Source of the DNA: an uncultured Muribaculaceae bacterium
GTDB taxonomy: Bacteria; Bacteroidota; Bacteroidia; Bacteroidales; Muribaculaceae
Direction of reading: 5' to 3'
DNA: 64,000 bases
Assembly: GCA_910584495.1 (NCBI GenBank)
Contig: CAJUAR010000002.1
Span: 29,492 to 93,491, forward strand
Part shown: piece after piece, positions 16,978-25,986 of the stretch
Layout: every line of letters begins with the position of its first letter
Numbering within the stretch: the first letter of the stretch is position 1
Notes under the pieces: model-generated
Databases searched by the model: none
Seen by the model: only the letters and a program-made list of their open reading frames with translations
What the model was told of the DNA's origin: nothing
Translations under genes and position numbers: made by a program

Positions 16978-17949
16978 TTATAAATTCAAAAGATAACGAG
17001 TATATGCAACGCAGCTGGCACCGAACGATGCTTTCTGGCGGTAGAGAGTTTCGTTGAGCACTCGCCCGTGTTCTTCATTGCTCGTTCCAAAATCGAAATA
17101 TTCAACATTGCCGCCAAATACGTCTTGATTTGCTTTGTCGATAAGGGCGGCAGTGAGCGGTGTGAGCAAATTTTGCTCCCGTGCATAGGCCGTTGTTGCC
17201 GTGTACTGGGAATGGACCACCCGTTCGGAGATATATAACATTATTCCGCATTGTAGTTCGCCATCGGCAAACAGCCCCCAAAGACGAATGTTATCCGGGT
17301 AGTTCGCCATCAGCAATTCTATCTCTTCGAGAGAATGAACGGGAGAAGCCCCGTGGCGCTGGACGAGACAAGAACATAAGATTTCATAGAAAGATTGAAT
17401 CAGGTGTTTGTCGGAGAGCTCGTGGATTTCAGTGTCTATTTGTTGGCCCAATCTCAGATATCTTCTGCGTTTATCGTTCAGCCCCGGATTGTTGGCAAGG
17501 CGGATTGCAGCCGAAGCGTTACACTCGGTGAGAACGGCACCGCTGCGGAACAGCGCGTATATGTCCTCGTCAGATGGCTGGGTTGCATAGATGTGCGGTA
17601 GCGGTTTGTAGTCGACTGCAGTTATTCCCAGATCGCGACAAGTCTGAAGCCATGCCTCCCAGAACTCAAGAACCGACACACAGTCGTCGTGTCGGCGGTT
17701 AAGAATCCATCCTCCATAGGTCAGACCTTGGTGAGAATGAAGCACGCCGTCAGCGGTGATATTCGCCGGAAGAACAGCCATGAGCTTTCCACCCTTTCGC
17801 GCCATCATCGAGCAGTCCTCGAAACGATCGGCATGGTAGTCCATGTAGGAGCGGTTGAAAAGAAAAGTAGCATTACGGGCCGAGCCCACAAAACTGTTCC
17901 ATTCGCCGGCACGGCTTCTTTCATATCGTTCGATTGTCCATTCTTTCAT
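16978..17949 (-). CDS. GNAT-fold acetyltransferase of FemAB-like type
   Basis: The 323-residue protein has the layout of the large GNAT/FemAB-like proteins common in Bacteroidetes: an N-terminal block (YERSRAGEWNSFVGSARNATFLFNR) with a basic and aromatic pattern, a VLPANITADGVLHSHQGLTYGGW segment, and a C-terminal half-fold (LWGLFADGELQCGIMLYI, then VEYFDFGTSNEEHGRVLNETLYRQKASFGA). The substrate is unknown; relatives act on amino sugars, peptidoglycan or lipids. A minus-strand -7 box (TATCTTTG, 17975-17968) lies 19 bp upstream. It is alone on its strand and divergent from a glycosyltransferase, so a joint role in envelope decoration is possible but unproven. Confidence 0.75.
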   Translation of the reverse strand: MKEWTIERYERSRAGEWNSFVGSARNATFLFNRSYMDYHADRFEDCSMMARKGGKLMAVLPANITADGVLHSHQGLTYGGWILNRRHDDCVSVLEFWEAWLQTCRDLGITAVDYKPLPHIYATQPSDEDIYALFRSGAVLTECNASAAIRLANNPGLNDKRRRYLRLGQQIDTEIHELSDKHLIQSFYEILCSCLVQRHGASPVHSLEEIELLMANYPDNIRLWGLFADGELQCGIMLYISERVVHSQYTATTAYAREQNLLTPLTAALIDKANQDVFGGNVEYFDFGTSNEEHGRVLNETLYRQKASFGASCVAYTRYLLNL

Positions 17950-17967
17950 ATTCGATGCGTTTTACTG

Positions 17968-17975
17968 CAAAGATA
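17968..17975 (-). promoter_or_regulatory. -7 box for the acetyltransferase gene
   Basis: Minus-strand TATCTTTG matches TAnnTTTG at a suitable distance from the start at 17949. No good -33 element was seen. Confidence 0.4.
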
Positions 17976-18088
17976 GCGATTCTTGGCGGCATGGACGTAA
18001 TGATGCAATAAAAAAACAAAAAGTTGCAAAAGCACTGCCGTGCGCATGGACTAATTTTGCAAAATAATCAGTAATTTTGTTACCCATT

Positions 18089-19009
18089 ATGACGAAGATA
18101 GAAAATCGCCTCAGCCTTGTAGTGCCTGTCTATAACCGGGCGGCACTCATCGACAGGTTGCTCACATCGATGAGCAGCCACACCGTCCTGCCGGCACACA
18201 TCGTCCTTGTGGATAACAATTCGACAGACGACAGCGTGAAGGTGCTCCACCACCATGCCAAGCTCCTGCCTACAAAAGTCACGGTGGCAAACTGCCGCAA
18301 GCGTGGAGCGGCAGCTGCTCGCAACGCTGGTCTCGCTTTGGTCGATACTCCGTGGGTGATGTTCTTCGACAGCGACGACGAAATTGGACCTCGCCATTTT
18401 GAAAACATCTCGACTGCGCTCTCCATTCATCCCGACATAGACATCTTCGGATGGGACTGCCCGAGCGACCGCGGCCTATGCCGTTTCTTCGACAGAGACG
18501 CGCAGAGACGTTGCCTCTTCAACGGAGGCATGGCCACCCAGCGTTGGAGCGCACGCACCGAACTGGTGCGGCAGGCCGGAGAATGGAACGAAGATGTTTT
18601 CTATTGGAACGATATCGAACTTGGCTGTCGCATGCTCAGTCTAACTTCCAAAGTGAAACACATAGGAACAGCCGATGTCTATCTACATTACGAGCAAGAA
18701 AGCATCACAGCAGCCGGCAGCAAGAATCCGTCAGCGAGCGACACATCACTAATGAGTATCGAAGCCACATTGACAAAAATAATCGGCGTTGAGAAGGCAA
18801 AATTCTGGATAGCTCTCAAGCGAGCCGTAGAATACGCGAATCTCAGACGCTCTAAATCGAACCGAAAAAGTTTTAAAGAGCTGGATAATCTGCTAAATAA
18901 CTGCATGATGCAATTTGATACATATAAGAAAACCTTACTAACCATAGCATATCAATCTACGCTGCATGGAATAAGAGGCGCGTGGATGTTGTCTTATTTT
19001 GTTAAATAA
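18089..19009 (+). CDS. Glycosyltransferase family 2 protein
   Basis: The 306-residue product has the GT2 (GT-A) fold: SLVVPVYNRAALIDRLLTSM at the start, HIVLVDNNSTDDSV for nucleotide binding, RGAAAARNAGL and the metal-binding FFDSDDE (DXD-like). The start at the ATG at 18089 (MTKIENRL) is chosen over a TTG at 18077 that overlaps a TAATTTTG box. There is no transmembrane segment. It probably adds a sugar to a surface polysaccharide or lipid on the cytoplasmic side. It stands alone: the next gene begins 27 bp later but belongs to a metal-efflux operon. Confidence 0.88.
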   Translation: MTKIENRLSLVVPVYNRAALIDRLLTSMSSHTVLPAHIVLVDNNSTDDSVKVLHHHAKLLPTKVTVANCRKRGAAAARNAGLALVDTPWVMFFDSDDEIGPRHFENISTALSIHPDIDIFGWDCPSDRGLCRFFDRDAQRRCLFNGGMATQRWSARTELVRQAGEWNEDVFYWNDIELGCRMLSLTSKVKHIGTADVYLHYEQESITAAGSKNPSASDTSLMSIEATLTKIIGVEKAKFWIALKRAVEYANLRRSKSNRKSFKELDNLLNNCMMQFDTYKKTLLTIAYQSTLHGIRGAWMLSYFVK

Positions 19010-19036
19010 TGTAGCTAATTCATAATATAAATAAAA

Positions 19037-20188
19037 ATGCACAAATACATAATAGTTGGAATTTCCCTTTTAGCACTGATCGGATGCGGAGGAAGAGAAA
19101 ATCATCTTGAGCACGACGACCACGAGCACGAACATCATGAACATCAAGAAACAGCCCAACATGAATCGGCACACGGCGAGATAATGCTTCACTCCGATGT
19201 TGCAGACAAATTTGGCGTCAAGACCGACACGGCCCGAGCCGGCGAGTTCACAACCGTAATCGAAGCATCGGGCACCGTTCTCCCTTCGGCAACAGCCGAA
19301 GGTGTGGTCACAGCGCCTACCACCGGAATTGTAAGGCTTGCTCCCGGCATTGAGGTCGGCCGAAATGTTACACGTGGAACAATCGTTGCCACCATCGATG
19401 CCCATGCCGTGAGCGGCGGTGATGCCAATGCCGCCGCAGCTGCAGTCCTGGCTGCGGCAAAGCGGGAATATGAACGTATCGAAGCGCTCTACAAGGAACG
19501 ACTTGCCACCATCGGAGAGTACAATGCCGCTCAGGCCGCATACGAACAAGCCAAAGCCGGATACAGTTCCAATGCATCGGCAGGAAGAGCCACAGCTCCA
19601 ATCAACGGAGTGGTAAGCACCCTCGGCGTTGCTTCGGGACAATACACCGCAGCCGGCGACATCATAGCCACAATCGTATCGAACGATGCAGTCAATCTAC
19701 GCGTCGACCTTCCGCAGAAATATTATAAGCTTGCCGAAAGTCTCTCTGATGCCACACTCGATTTTAACTACCTCGAGGCACCTGTCACAGTGAGTACACT
19801 TGGAGGCAAGCGCAGCAACGGAGCTGCCATACCCGCTGCAGGAGCAAGTTCGGCCTACATTCCTGTCTATTTCACCGTGCCCGGCAATCAAGGCATAATT
19901 CCTGGCAGCACATTCAGAGCCCATTTGCTCGGTAACAGTCGCCAAGGGGTCATTTCAGTACCAAACACCGCCCTGCTCGAGCAACAAGGCGAATACTTCA
20001 TCTTTGAAAAGCTCGACGATGAATGCTACACCAAACGACGTGTGCGCCTCGGAGCCAACAATGGACACCGCACCGAAATCTTAGATGGACTGCCCGCAGG
20101 CACACCATATGTGATCGAAGGGACAACAACAGTGCGTCTGGCCGAAACCGGAGCCGCCATTCCCCAGGGACATTCACACAACCACTAA
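19037..20188 (+). CDS. RND heavy-metal efflux adaptor lipoprotein (CusB/CzcB type)
   Basis: The 383-residue protein is the periplasmic adaptor of a three-part metal pump. The lipobox is LIGC (Cys17). Residues about 24-46 are packed with His, Asp and Glu, a likely metal-collecting tail. It then has the adaptor layout: a barrel-sandwich segment (VIEASGTVLPSATAEG), a helical hairpin (about 135-180), a return segment (GRATAPINGVVSTLGVASGQ) and a beta-barrel. A His-rich end (GHSHNH) closes it. The permease gene starts 12 bp later and the TolC-like gene follows. The metal is not determined; Zn/Co/Cd and Cu/Ag are both possible. A parS match lies inside the gene at 19366-19381. Confidence 0.9.
   Translation: MHKYIIVGISLLALIGCGGRENHLEHDDHEHEHHEHQETAQHESAHGEIMLHSDVADKFGVKTDTARAGEFTTVIEASGTVLPSATAEGVVTAPTTGIVRLAPGIEVGRNVTRGTIVATIDAHAVSGGDANAAAAAVLAAAKREYERIEALYKERLATIGEYNAAQAAYEQAKAGYSSNASAGRATAPINGVVSTLGVASGQYTAAGDIIATIVSNDAVNLRVDLPQKYYKLAESLSDATLDFNYLEAPVTVSTLGGKRSNGAAIPAAGASSAYIPVYFTVPGNQGIIPGSTFRAHLLGNSRQGVISVPNTALLEQQGEYFIFEKLDDECYTKRRVRLGANNGHRTEILDGLPAGTPYVIEGTTTVRLAETGAAIPQGHSHNH
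19366..19381. promoter_or_regulatory. Second parS site, inside the RND adaptor gene
   Basis: TGTTACACGTGGAACA matches TGTTNCACGTGNAACA at all fixed positions. It encodes part of NVTRGT in the adaptor. It lies 3.04 kb from the first site; clustered parS sites are normal near oriC. Confidence 0.75.
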
Positions 20189-20200
20189 ACAGCGATTACC

Positions 20201-23200
20201 ATGCTTAACAAACTCATAAAGCTATCGCTGCACAACCGTCTGGCAGTGCTGATCATCACTGCTCTGCTCCTCATTGCCGGAGCCATAACACTCACACGCA
20301 TGGAGGTCGACATATTTCCCGACCTCAACGCTCCTACCGTAGTGGTAATGACCGAAGCCCCCGGTCTTGCCCCGGAAGAAGTAGAAAAAGTGGTGAGCTA
20401 CCCTATAGAAACAGCACTCAACGGCTCGACAGGCGTTCGCCGCGTTCGCTCCACATCCAACACGGGCTTTTCGGTGGTGTGGGTTGAATTTGACTGGGAC
20501 ATGGACATCTACACCGCCAGGCAAATTGTGTCGGAACGCCTCGATGTCGTAGCCGAAGACCTGCCCGCCGGTGTTGACAAACCGGTAATGGGTCCTCAGT
20601 CGTCTATTCTCGGCGAAATGATGATTATAGGTCTTAGCTCCGACACCACATCTATGCTCGAATTGCGCCGTATAGCCGAAACGGTAATACGTCCGCGACT
20701 GTTGGCCCTCGGAGGTGTGTCGCAAGTATCGGTAATCGGCGGCGATGCTCCCGAATACCAGATCAAGCTCGATCCCGACCGTATGCGGGCTTTTGACATA
20801 AGCCTCGACGAAGCAATATCGGCAGCCGAAGGCATGAACAACAACGCCGGAGGCGGAATTTTCTACGACTACGGAAACGAATACATTGTCAAGGCAGAGC
20901 TCAACACCTCCGACACCGAAAAGCTGGGCTCGGCAGTGGTGCGCAGCGACGAGCGAGGCATCGTAACACTGGCCGACATTGCTACTGTTGAGATGAGCGG
21001 CCGTCTCCCCCGTCTTGGCGTGGCTTCGGTCGAAACGAAGCAGGCAGTCATAATCACCGTAACCAAACAACCCGGAGAAGGCACCATACAGCTTACAGAA
21101 AACATCGACAACGAGCTATTGACACTACAGAAAACATTACCGTCTGACCTACATATAGCCACCAATATATTCCGTCAAAGCGACTTTATCGACAACAGCA
21201 TCAGCAACCTTCAAAGAGCCCTGCTCGAAGGCGCATTGTTTGTAATAATTGTGCTGTTCTTCTTTTTGATGAACCTTCGCACCACACTCATCTCCATCAT
21301 CGCCTTGCCGCTGTCCATCATAGTTTCGGTACTTCTTCTCAACGCCTTGGGGATTACCATCAACACAATGAGCCTCGGCGGCATCGCCATAGCAGTTGGC
21401 TGCCTGGTAGACGATGCGATTGTTGATGTCGAAAACGTTTACAAACGACTGCGAGAAAACCGACAGCTACCGGCGCAGCAGCGCAAACCGACGCTCGATG
21501 TAGTCTATCACGCCTCGACCGAAGTTCGTACGCCCATTTTCAATTCCACACTCATCATCACAGCATCTTTCTTGCCCTTGTTCTTCCTCAGCGGCATGGA
21601 AGGCCGCATGCTCAAACCTCTTGGAATATCCTTTATTGTTTCGCTTGCCGCATCCACCATCGTCGCCCTAACGCTCACCCCGGTGTTGTGCAGCTTCCTG
21701 CTGGGCAAAAATAAAAAGAATAAGGACAACGAAGACGAACTGAATCGTGAGCCGCGAATGACACGCGCCCTTCGCAAAGCTTATTCGGCGAGCCTCGACA
21801 CTGCCCTGCGCCACAGCCGGGCATGGCTCATAGGCACTGCCGTGCTCTTTGTCGGTGCTCTTGTTTGCTTCTTCTGCCTTGGACGAGGCTTCCTACCGCG
21901 ATTCAACGAAGGATCGTTTACCATCAATGTTTCCACCCTTCCCGGCATCTCGCTCGAAGAGAGCGACCGCATAGGGCGCGAAGCAGAGCGAATAATAATG
22001 TCGGTTCCCGAAGTTCGCACCGTAGCCCGCAAGACAGGACGTGCCGAACTCGACGAACATTCCCTGGGAGTGAACATGTCGGAAATCGAAGCTCCCTACA
22101 CCCTTGACAAACGCAGCCGTGCCGAAGTGGCGGCAGAACTACGCAGTGAACTCGGCAAAATTCCCGGGGCCGTCATAGAGATAGGCCAGCCAATATCACA
22201 CCGAATCGATGCCATGCTCTCGGGCGCGCAGTCGCAGATAGCAATCAAAATATTTGGTAACGACCTCGAACGCCTGCTCGACCTTGGCAACCAAGTGAAG
22301 CAGATTGTAGGCGGTGTCGAAGGAGCTGTAGATGTCAACGTCGAACAGCAAATCGAACGTCCGCAAATTCTTATCCGTCCACGCCGCAATATCCTTGCAC
22401 AGTACGGAATCAAGCTCGGAGACTTTGGAAAATCCATTTCCACGGCCTTAGGCGGGCTGAAAGTGGGAGAAGTCTACGACCGTGGTTTTGCCTACGACAT
22501 AAGCATGATTGTAGACGAAGCGCACCGCCAAGGCATCGACCATATAGGCCGCCTGACCATTGACAGTCCTCGAGGCAAAGTGAGCCTTGCCGAAGTGGCC
22601 GATATTACATCAACCACCGGACCCAACACCATCAACCGCGAAAACGTGGAACGCCGCATCATAGTGTCGGCCAATGTCGACGGCCGCGACCTGCGAAGCA
22701 CTGTCGACGACATAATTGCACATGTCGAAAAAGAAGTTTCGTTCCCCGAAGGATATTATGTGGTTTATGGCGGACAATTCGAAAACGAACAGGCTGCCTC
22801 GCGCACATTATTATGGGCCTCTCTCGGTGCGCTGCTCCTGATATTTATGCTGCTCTACGGCGAATTTCAAAAAGTTGGCGAATCGCTTGTTATTCTCGTC
22901 AACATGCCCCTTGCCCTCATCGGCGGCATTTTCCTGCTGGCAATATGCGGCGGAGAGGTGAACATTCCTGCGATCATCGGTTTCATATCTCTGATGGGCA
23001 TAAGCACCCGCAACGGCATGCTTCTCATAAGCCGCTACAACAAGCTTCGCGACGATGGAGAAAGTCTTTCAAAACGCATAGCCCACGGCTCGTCCGACCG
23101 TCTGCTACCCATAGTGATGACAGCACTCACCTCGGCTCTTGCCCTCATTCCCCTTGCAGTCAACGGCGATGCCCCCGGCAACGAAATCCAGGCTCCCATG

Positions 23201-23296
23201 GCCATTGTCATTCTCGGAGGACTGCTATCATCGACAGTGCTCAATATCTATATCGTACCAATGTTATACCGTCTCCTCAACCGCAAGGAAAAATGA
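20201..23296 (+). CDS. RND heavy-metal efflux permease (CusA/CzcA type)
   Basis: This 1031-residue inner-membrane pump uses the proton gradient to push metal ions out through the adaptor and TolC-like channel. The N-terminus (NRLAVLIITALLLIAGAITL) and the first periplasmic segment (FPDLNAPTVVVMTEAPG) are typical of the heavy-metal branch. TM4 carries the acidic proton-relay pattern AVGCLVDDAIVDVENVYKRL. A second six-helix half with FISLMGISTRNGMLLISRYN follows two large periplasmic loops. Length is normal. The stop overlaps the start of the TolC-like gene (ATGA at 23293). Metal specificity was not decided. Confidence 0.95.
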   Translation: MLNKLIKLSLHNRLAVLIITALLLIAGAITLTRMEVDIFPDLNAPTVVVMTEAPGLAPEEVEKVVSYPIETALNGSTGVRRVRSTSNTGFSVVWVEFDWDMDIYTARQIVSERLDVVAEDLPAGVDKPVMGPQSSILGEMMIIGLSSDTTSMLELRRIAETVIRPRLLALGGVSQVSVIGGDAPEYQIKLDPDRMRAFDISLDEAISAAEGMNNNAGGGIFYDYGNEYIVKAELNTSDTEKLGSAVVRSDERGIVTLADIATVEMSGRLPRLGVASVETKQAVIITVTKQPGEGTIQLTENIDNELLTLQKTLPSDLHIATNIFRQSDFIDNSISNLQRALLEGALFVIIVLFFFLMNLRTTLISIIALPLSIIVSVLLLNALGITINTMSLGGIAIAVGCLVDDAIVDVENVYKRLRENRQLPAQQRKPTLDVVYHASTEVRTPIFNSTLIITASFLPLFFLSGMEGRMLKPLGISFIVSLAASTIVALTLTPVLCSFLLGKNKKNKDNEDELNREPRMTRALRKAYSASLDTALRHSRAWLIGTAVLFVGALVCFFCLGRGFLPRFNEGSFTINVSTLPGISLEESDRIGREAERIIMSVPEVRTVARKTGRAELDEHSLGVNMSEIEAPYTLDKRSRAEVAAELRSELGKIPGAVIEIGQPISHRIDAMLSGAQSQIAIKIFGNDLERLLDLGNQVKQIVGGVEGAVDVNVEQQIERPQILIRPRRNILAQYGIKLGDFGKSISTALGGLKVGEVYDRGFAYDISMIVDEAHRQGIDHIGRLTIDSPRGKVSLAEVADITSTTGPNTINRENVERRIIVSANVDGRDLRSTVDDIIAHVEKEVSFPEGYYVVYGGQFENEQAASRTLLWASLGALLLIFMLLYGEFQKVGESLVILVNMPLALIGGIFLLAICGGEVNIPAIIGFISLMGISTRNGMLLISRYNKLRDDGESLSKRIAHGSSDRLLPIVMTALTSALALIPLAVNGDAPGNEIQAPMAIVILGGLLSSTVLNIYIVPMLYRLLNRKEK

Positions 23297-24483
23297 AAAG
23301 TATCATCCTTCCCTCTCTTATATTTCTTGTCGCCATGCAAGGCACGGCAACGACACCCCTCGAAAGCGCAGCACTCGACATTGCCCGGCGTTCACCCGCC
23401 GTGATTGCCGACCGGGCGCGCATAGATGCTACTGCCGAGCAATTAGCAGCCGACAACAGCTTAAAAGGTCCTGAAGTGGACTTCGACTATAAATTTGCCG
23501 CAAAAAAAGGAATTGACAACCGCTGGGGCTTCTCAGTAGGCCAGGAATTTGACTGGCCCGGTGTATACACTGCACGTCGACAAGCAGCCCGGCAACAGGT
23601 AGGGGCACTTGAACTGCTCTACCGGCAGACCCTCGCCGACAAAACTTTCGAGGCACGCCAAGCATTGGTCGACCTTGTGGCTGCCCGCCAGCGGGCAAGC
23701 TTATTGGCGCAGGTCGAAAAGGCCTACAACGAACTCGACAGTGTTTACGACCGAGCCTACCGCCGAGGCGAAATCACGGTCATAGATGCCCGCAAACTAA
23801 AATTGCAAATCTTTAGCTGCCGCGTGCGTCTTGCCACCGAACAAGCGGCAGCAGAAGCCGCCGAAGCCACAGTAAAAGCACTGATGGCCTACGGAGGGAC
23901 CACAATCCCCGAAGATATAGAGCTGCCCGCGGTCGAGAAGCCGGCTCCATACGAAACATACCGAGCAGCCATGATGCAAAACAACCCGGGGCTCAAGGCC
24001 ATGAACACTCTCTGTGCTGCAGCTGCGTCGGAAGTGACAGTTGCTCGTCGAGCCGCTCTGCCCTCTTTCAAAATTTCATATGCCCACGACCTGGAGGAGA
24101 ATATTCATTTCAACGGATTCGGCCTCAGCATCAGTCTGCCCTCGTGGGCTCCGGCAAAAGGCGTCAAAGCTGCACGTGCTAGGGCCATCATCGCCGAAAG
24201 CGAAGAGACCGACTACCGTCTCCGCACCATGGCCGAACTAACTAATGCCTATAGCACAGCAAGCAAACTTGCCAATACGCTTGACGGCAGCAACGAACTG
24301 TTCGGCGATGACTACCCCGCGCTGCTTTTAAAATCGCTCAATGCCGGACAGATGCCCCTCTATAAATACCTCGACGAATATGGAAGTTTCATCGATGCGA
24401 AACTCGAATATATAAATCTGCGCGCCGATTATACCAAAGCTCTTGGCGCATTACAACGTTATACTATCTATTATGGAGATTAA
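23293..24483 (+). CDS. TolC-family outer-membrane channel of the metal pump
   Basis: The start ATG at 23293 overlaps the permease stop and begins a signal peptide (MKSIILPSLIFLVAMQGTATT); longer readings of this frame run into the permease gene. The product is 396 residues with the long alpha-helical repeats of outer-membrane efflux proteins: LADKTFEARQALVDLVAARQ, LLAQVEKAYNELDSVYDRAYRRGEI and a second matching half toward the C-terminus. It completes the adaptor-permease-channel set. The last codons overlap the start of the next gene by 11 bp. Confidence 0.88.
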   Translation: MKSIILPSLIFLVAMQGTATTPLESAALDIARRSPAVIADRARIDATAEQLAADNSLKGPEVDFDYKFAAKKGIDNRWGFSVGQEFDWPGVYTARRQAARQQVGALELLYRQTLADKTFEARQALVDLVAARQRASLLAQVEKAYNELDSVYDRAYRRGEITVIDARKLKLQIFSCRVRLATEQAAAEAAEATVKALMAYGGTTIPEDIELPAVEKPAPYETYRAAMMQNNPGLKAMNTLCAAAASEVTVARRAALPSFKISYAHDLEENIHFNGFGLSISLPSWAPAKGVKAARARAIIAESEETDYRLRTMAELTNAYSTASKLANTLDGSNELFGDDYPALLLKSLNAGQMPLYKYLDEYGSFIDAKLEYINLRADYTKALGALQRYTIYYGD

Positions 24484-25054
24484 AGATAAACCCGCTATAG
24501 CAGTCTACTGCAGCTCATCGTCGCGCCTGTCTGAAATCTATCTTGAAGCCGCCCGGCAGACCGGCAGCCTCCTGGCAAAAGCCGGAGCCGACATAGTGAC
24601 CGGCGGAGGTAACATGGGCCTGATGAAAGCTGTTGCCGACGGCGCACTTGCCGACGGCGGCACAGTGCGAGGCATAATTCCCGGATTTATGATTGAACGT
24701 GGCTGGCACGACGACAGAATAGAACTGGTCGAAGTGGCAGGAATGCACGAGCGCAAAGCAATGATGGCCGATGCAGCATGGGGGGCTATAGCCCTGCCCG
24801 GAGGCATAGGAACATTCGACGAGCTATGCGAAATCATGACATGGCGCCAATTGGGGCTTTACAAGGGCAACGTGGTGATTGCAAACATCAACAACTACTA
24901 TGCTCCCTTCCTGTCCATGCTCGAGAATGCACTTCAACAAAAATTTATGAATCCCGAGCATGTCGAGATATTCAAGATAGCAAGCACTCCTGCCGAAGCA
25001 GTGGAAAATGCACTTGCGCCACATTCGGGCATTGAATTCAAACCGAAGTTCTGA
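24473..25054 (+). CDS. LOG-family nucleotide phosphoribohydrolase-like protein
   Basis: The start is set at the ATG at 24473 (MEIKDKPA), which overlaps the upstream gene by 11 bp; the longer start at 24443 lies deeper in the channel gene. The 193-residue product has the Rossmann core of the lysine-decarboxylase-like (LOG) family: AVYCSSSS at the start, VTGGGNMGLMKAVADGA, RKAMM and the signature LPGGIGTFDELCEIMT. Known members release the base from nucleoside 5'-monophosphates (cytokinin activation in plants; a broader role in bacteria). The bacterial role here is unknown. Confidence 0.9.
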   Translation: MEIKDKPAIAVYCSSSSRLSEIYLEAARQTGSLLAKAGADIVTGGGNMGLMKAVADGALADGGTVRGIIPGFMIERGWHDDRIELVEVAGMHERKAMMADAAWGAIALPGGIGTFDELCEIMTWRQLGLYKGNVVIANINNYYAPFLSMLENALQQKFMNPEHVEIFKIASTPAEAVENALAPHSGIEFKPKF

Positions 25055-25070
25055 CCCTCCCCTATCACCC

Positions 25071-25955
25071 ATGCCAGATACAATTGCAACACAAATCATC
25101 CGCCCGGACAGCGCAAGCATCAATGCCGGATATTGCACCAGTTTGTTCGATTCGGTAGCAGCCGACACCGTGCAGGGACGCATTCCCCACTTCGTACCGG
25201 CTGCTGTAGCCGACAGTCTTCGCCACGAAAAAGCCGTGGCCGACAGCATTGCCGCCATTCCTCCTCCCGGGCGCGAAAGCGGTATCTACGGCAGTGCTCG
25301 TGGCGGTGAATATTCCCATAGCACAGCCCTCAACGGCTTGCTTGCCGCCATGCTTTTCCTGTTGCTGGTCAAAGGGTCTTCGGTGTTCCGCGCCCTGCGC
25401 ACCTATCGCAACGAGCTGTGGAGCATACGCCGACGCGGCAACGTGTTCGACGACCAGTCTGCCGTGTCGCTTCCTATGGCCGGTTTTCTGGCACTGGTCT
25501 ACATTATATTTGGCGGCGTCTTGCTCTATAACTTTCCCTGTTTACCCACCACACCATCGCTCGCCGGAGCCATGAAAGCAATGGGCGTTCTTGCAGGCTT
25601 CTACATCTTTGAACGAACTGCGGTGTGGATGCTCGGCAGCATCTTTGCGCAGCCCGACGACAAGCGGCGACTGATGGGCGGTTTCTCGGCAACAAGGGCA
25701 TTTGCCGGCCTGGGCTTTATCATTCCGGCACTGCTCATGCTCTTCGAGCCACAGTGGCATAAATCATTGTTAATTGTCTCGTTGATTGTCTACCTTGCTG
25801 CAAGGCTGATGTTTATAATAAAGGGCTTTAGGATTTTTTACGATGGTTTTCTTTCATTATTCTATTTTATTTTGTACCTTTGCACGCTCGAAATAATTCC
25901 GTTAATTATCCTATATGGATATGCATCGGGCATATTGCAAATCTCTTTGTACTGA
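25071..25955 (+). CDS. DUF4271 integral membrane protein
   Basis: The start ATG at 25071 (MPDTIATQ) is preferred because the upstream in-frame ATG lies inside the LOG gene. The 294-residue product has a soluble N-terminal arm (1-85) then several hydrophobic segments, the first near 86-102 (ALNGLLAAMLFLLLVKG). It ends with a block rich in membrane residues (SLFYFILYLCTLEIIPLIILYGYA). This matches the DUF4271 family, often found next to hemD in Bacteroidetes, as here. Its function is unknown. A promoter-like element near its 3' end probably serves hemD. Confidence 0.75.
   Translation: MPDTIATQIIRPDSASINAGYCTSLFDSVAADTVQGRIPHFVPAAVADSLRHEKAVADSIAAIPPPGRESGIYGSARGGEYSHSTALNGLLAAMLFLLLVKGSSVFRALRTYRNELWSIRRRGNVFDDQSAVSLPMAGFLALVYIIFGGVLLYNFPCLPTTPSLAGAMKAMGVLAGFYIFERTAVWMLGSIFAQPDDKRRLMGGFSATRAFAGLGFIIPALLMLFEPQWHKSLLIVSLIVYLAARLMFIIKGFRIFYDGFLSLFYFILYLCTLEIIPLIILYGYASGILQISLY
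25852..25882 (+). promoter_or_regulatory. Intragenic promoter ahead of hemD
   Basis: TTTC (25852-25855), 19 bp, then TACCTTTG (25875-25882) is close to the consensus and lies within the last 110 bp of the DUF4271 gene. It would drive hemD-rnpA-yidD-tatD. Confidence 0.5.
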
Positions 25956-25986
25956 AACGAGGATTAACTACTAAAGTAAGCTTGAC

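Noticed and set aside
22644..22659. ACGTGGAAC in the RND permease as a third parS
   Set aside because: The left arm does not match TGTTNC; only part of the centre and right arm agree.
22813..23292. N-terminal extension of the TolC-like gene into the permease
   Set aside because: The signal peptide starts at 23293; upstream codons are an out-of-frame reading of the permease and look like random basic sequence.
24473..25054. Lysine decarboxylase
   Set aside because: Older annotation for the PGGxGTxxE fold; no decarboxylase activity is expected, and the LOG phosphoribohydrolase name fits better.
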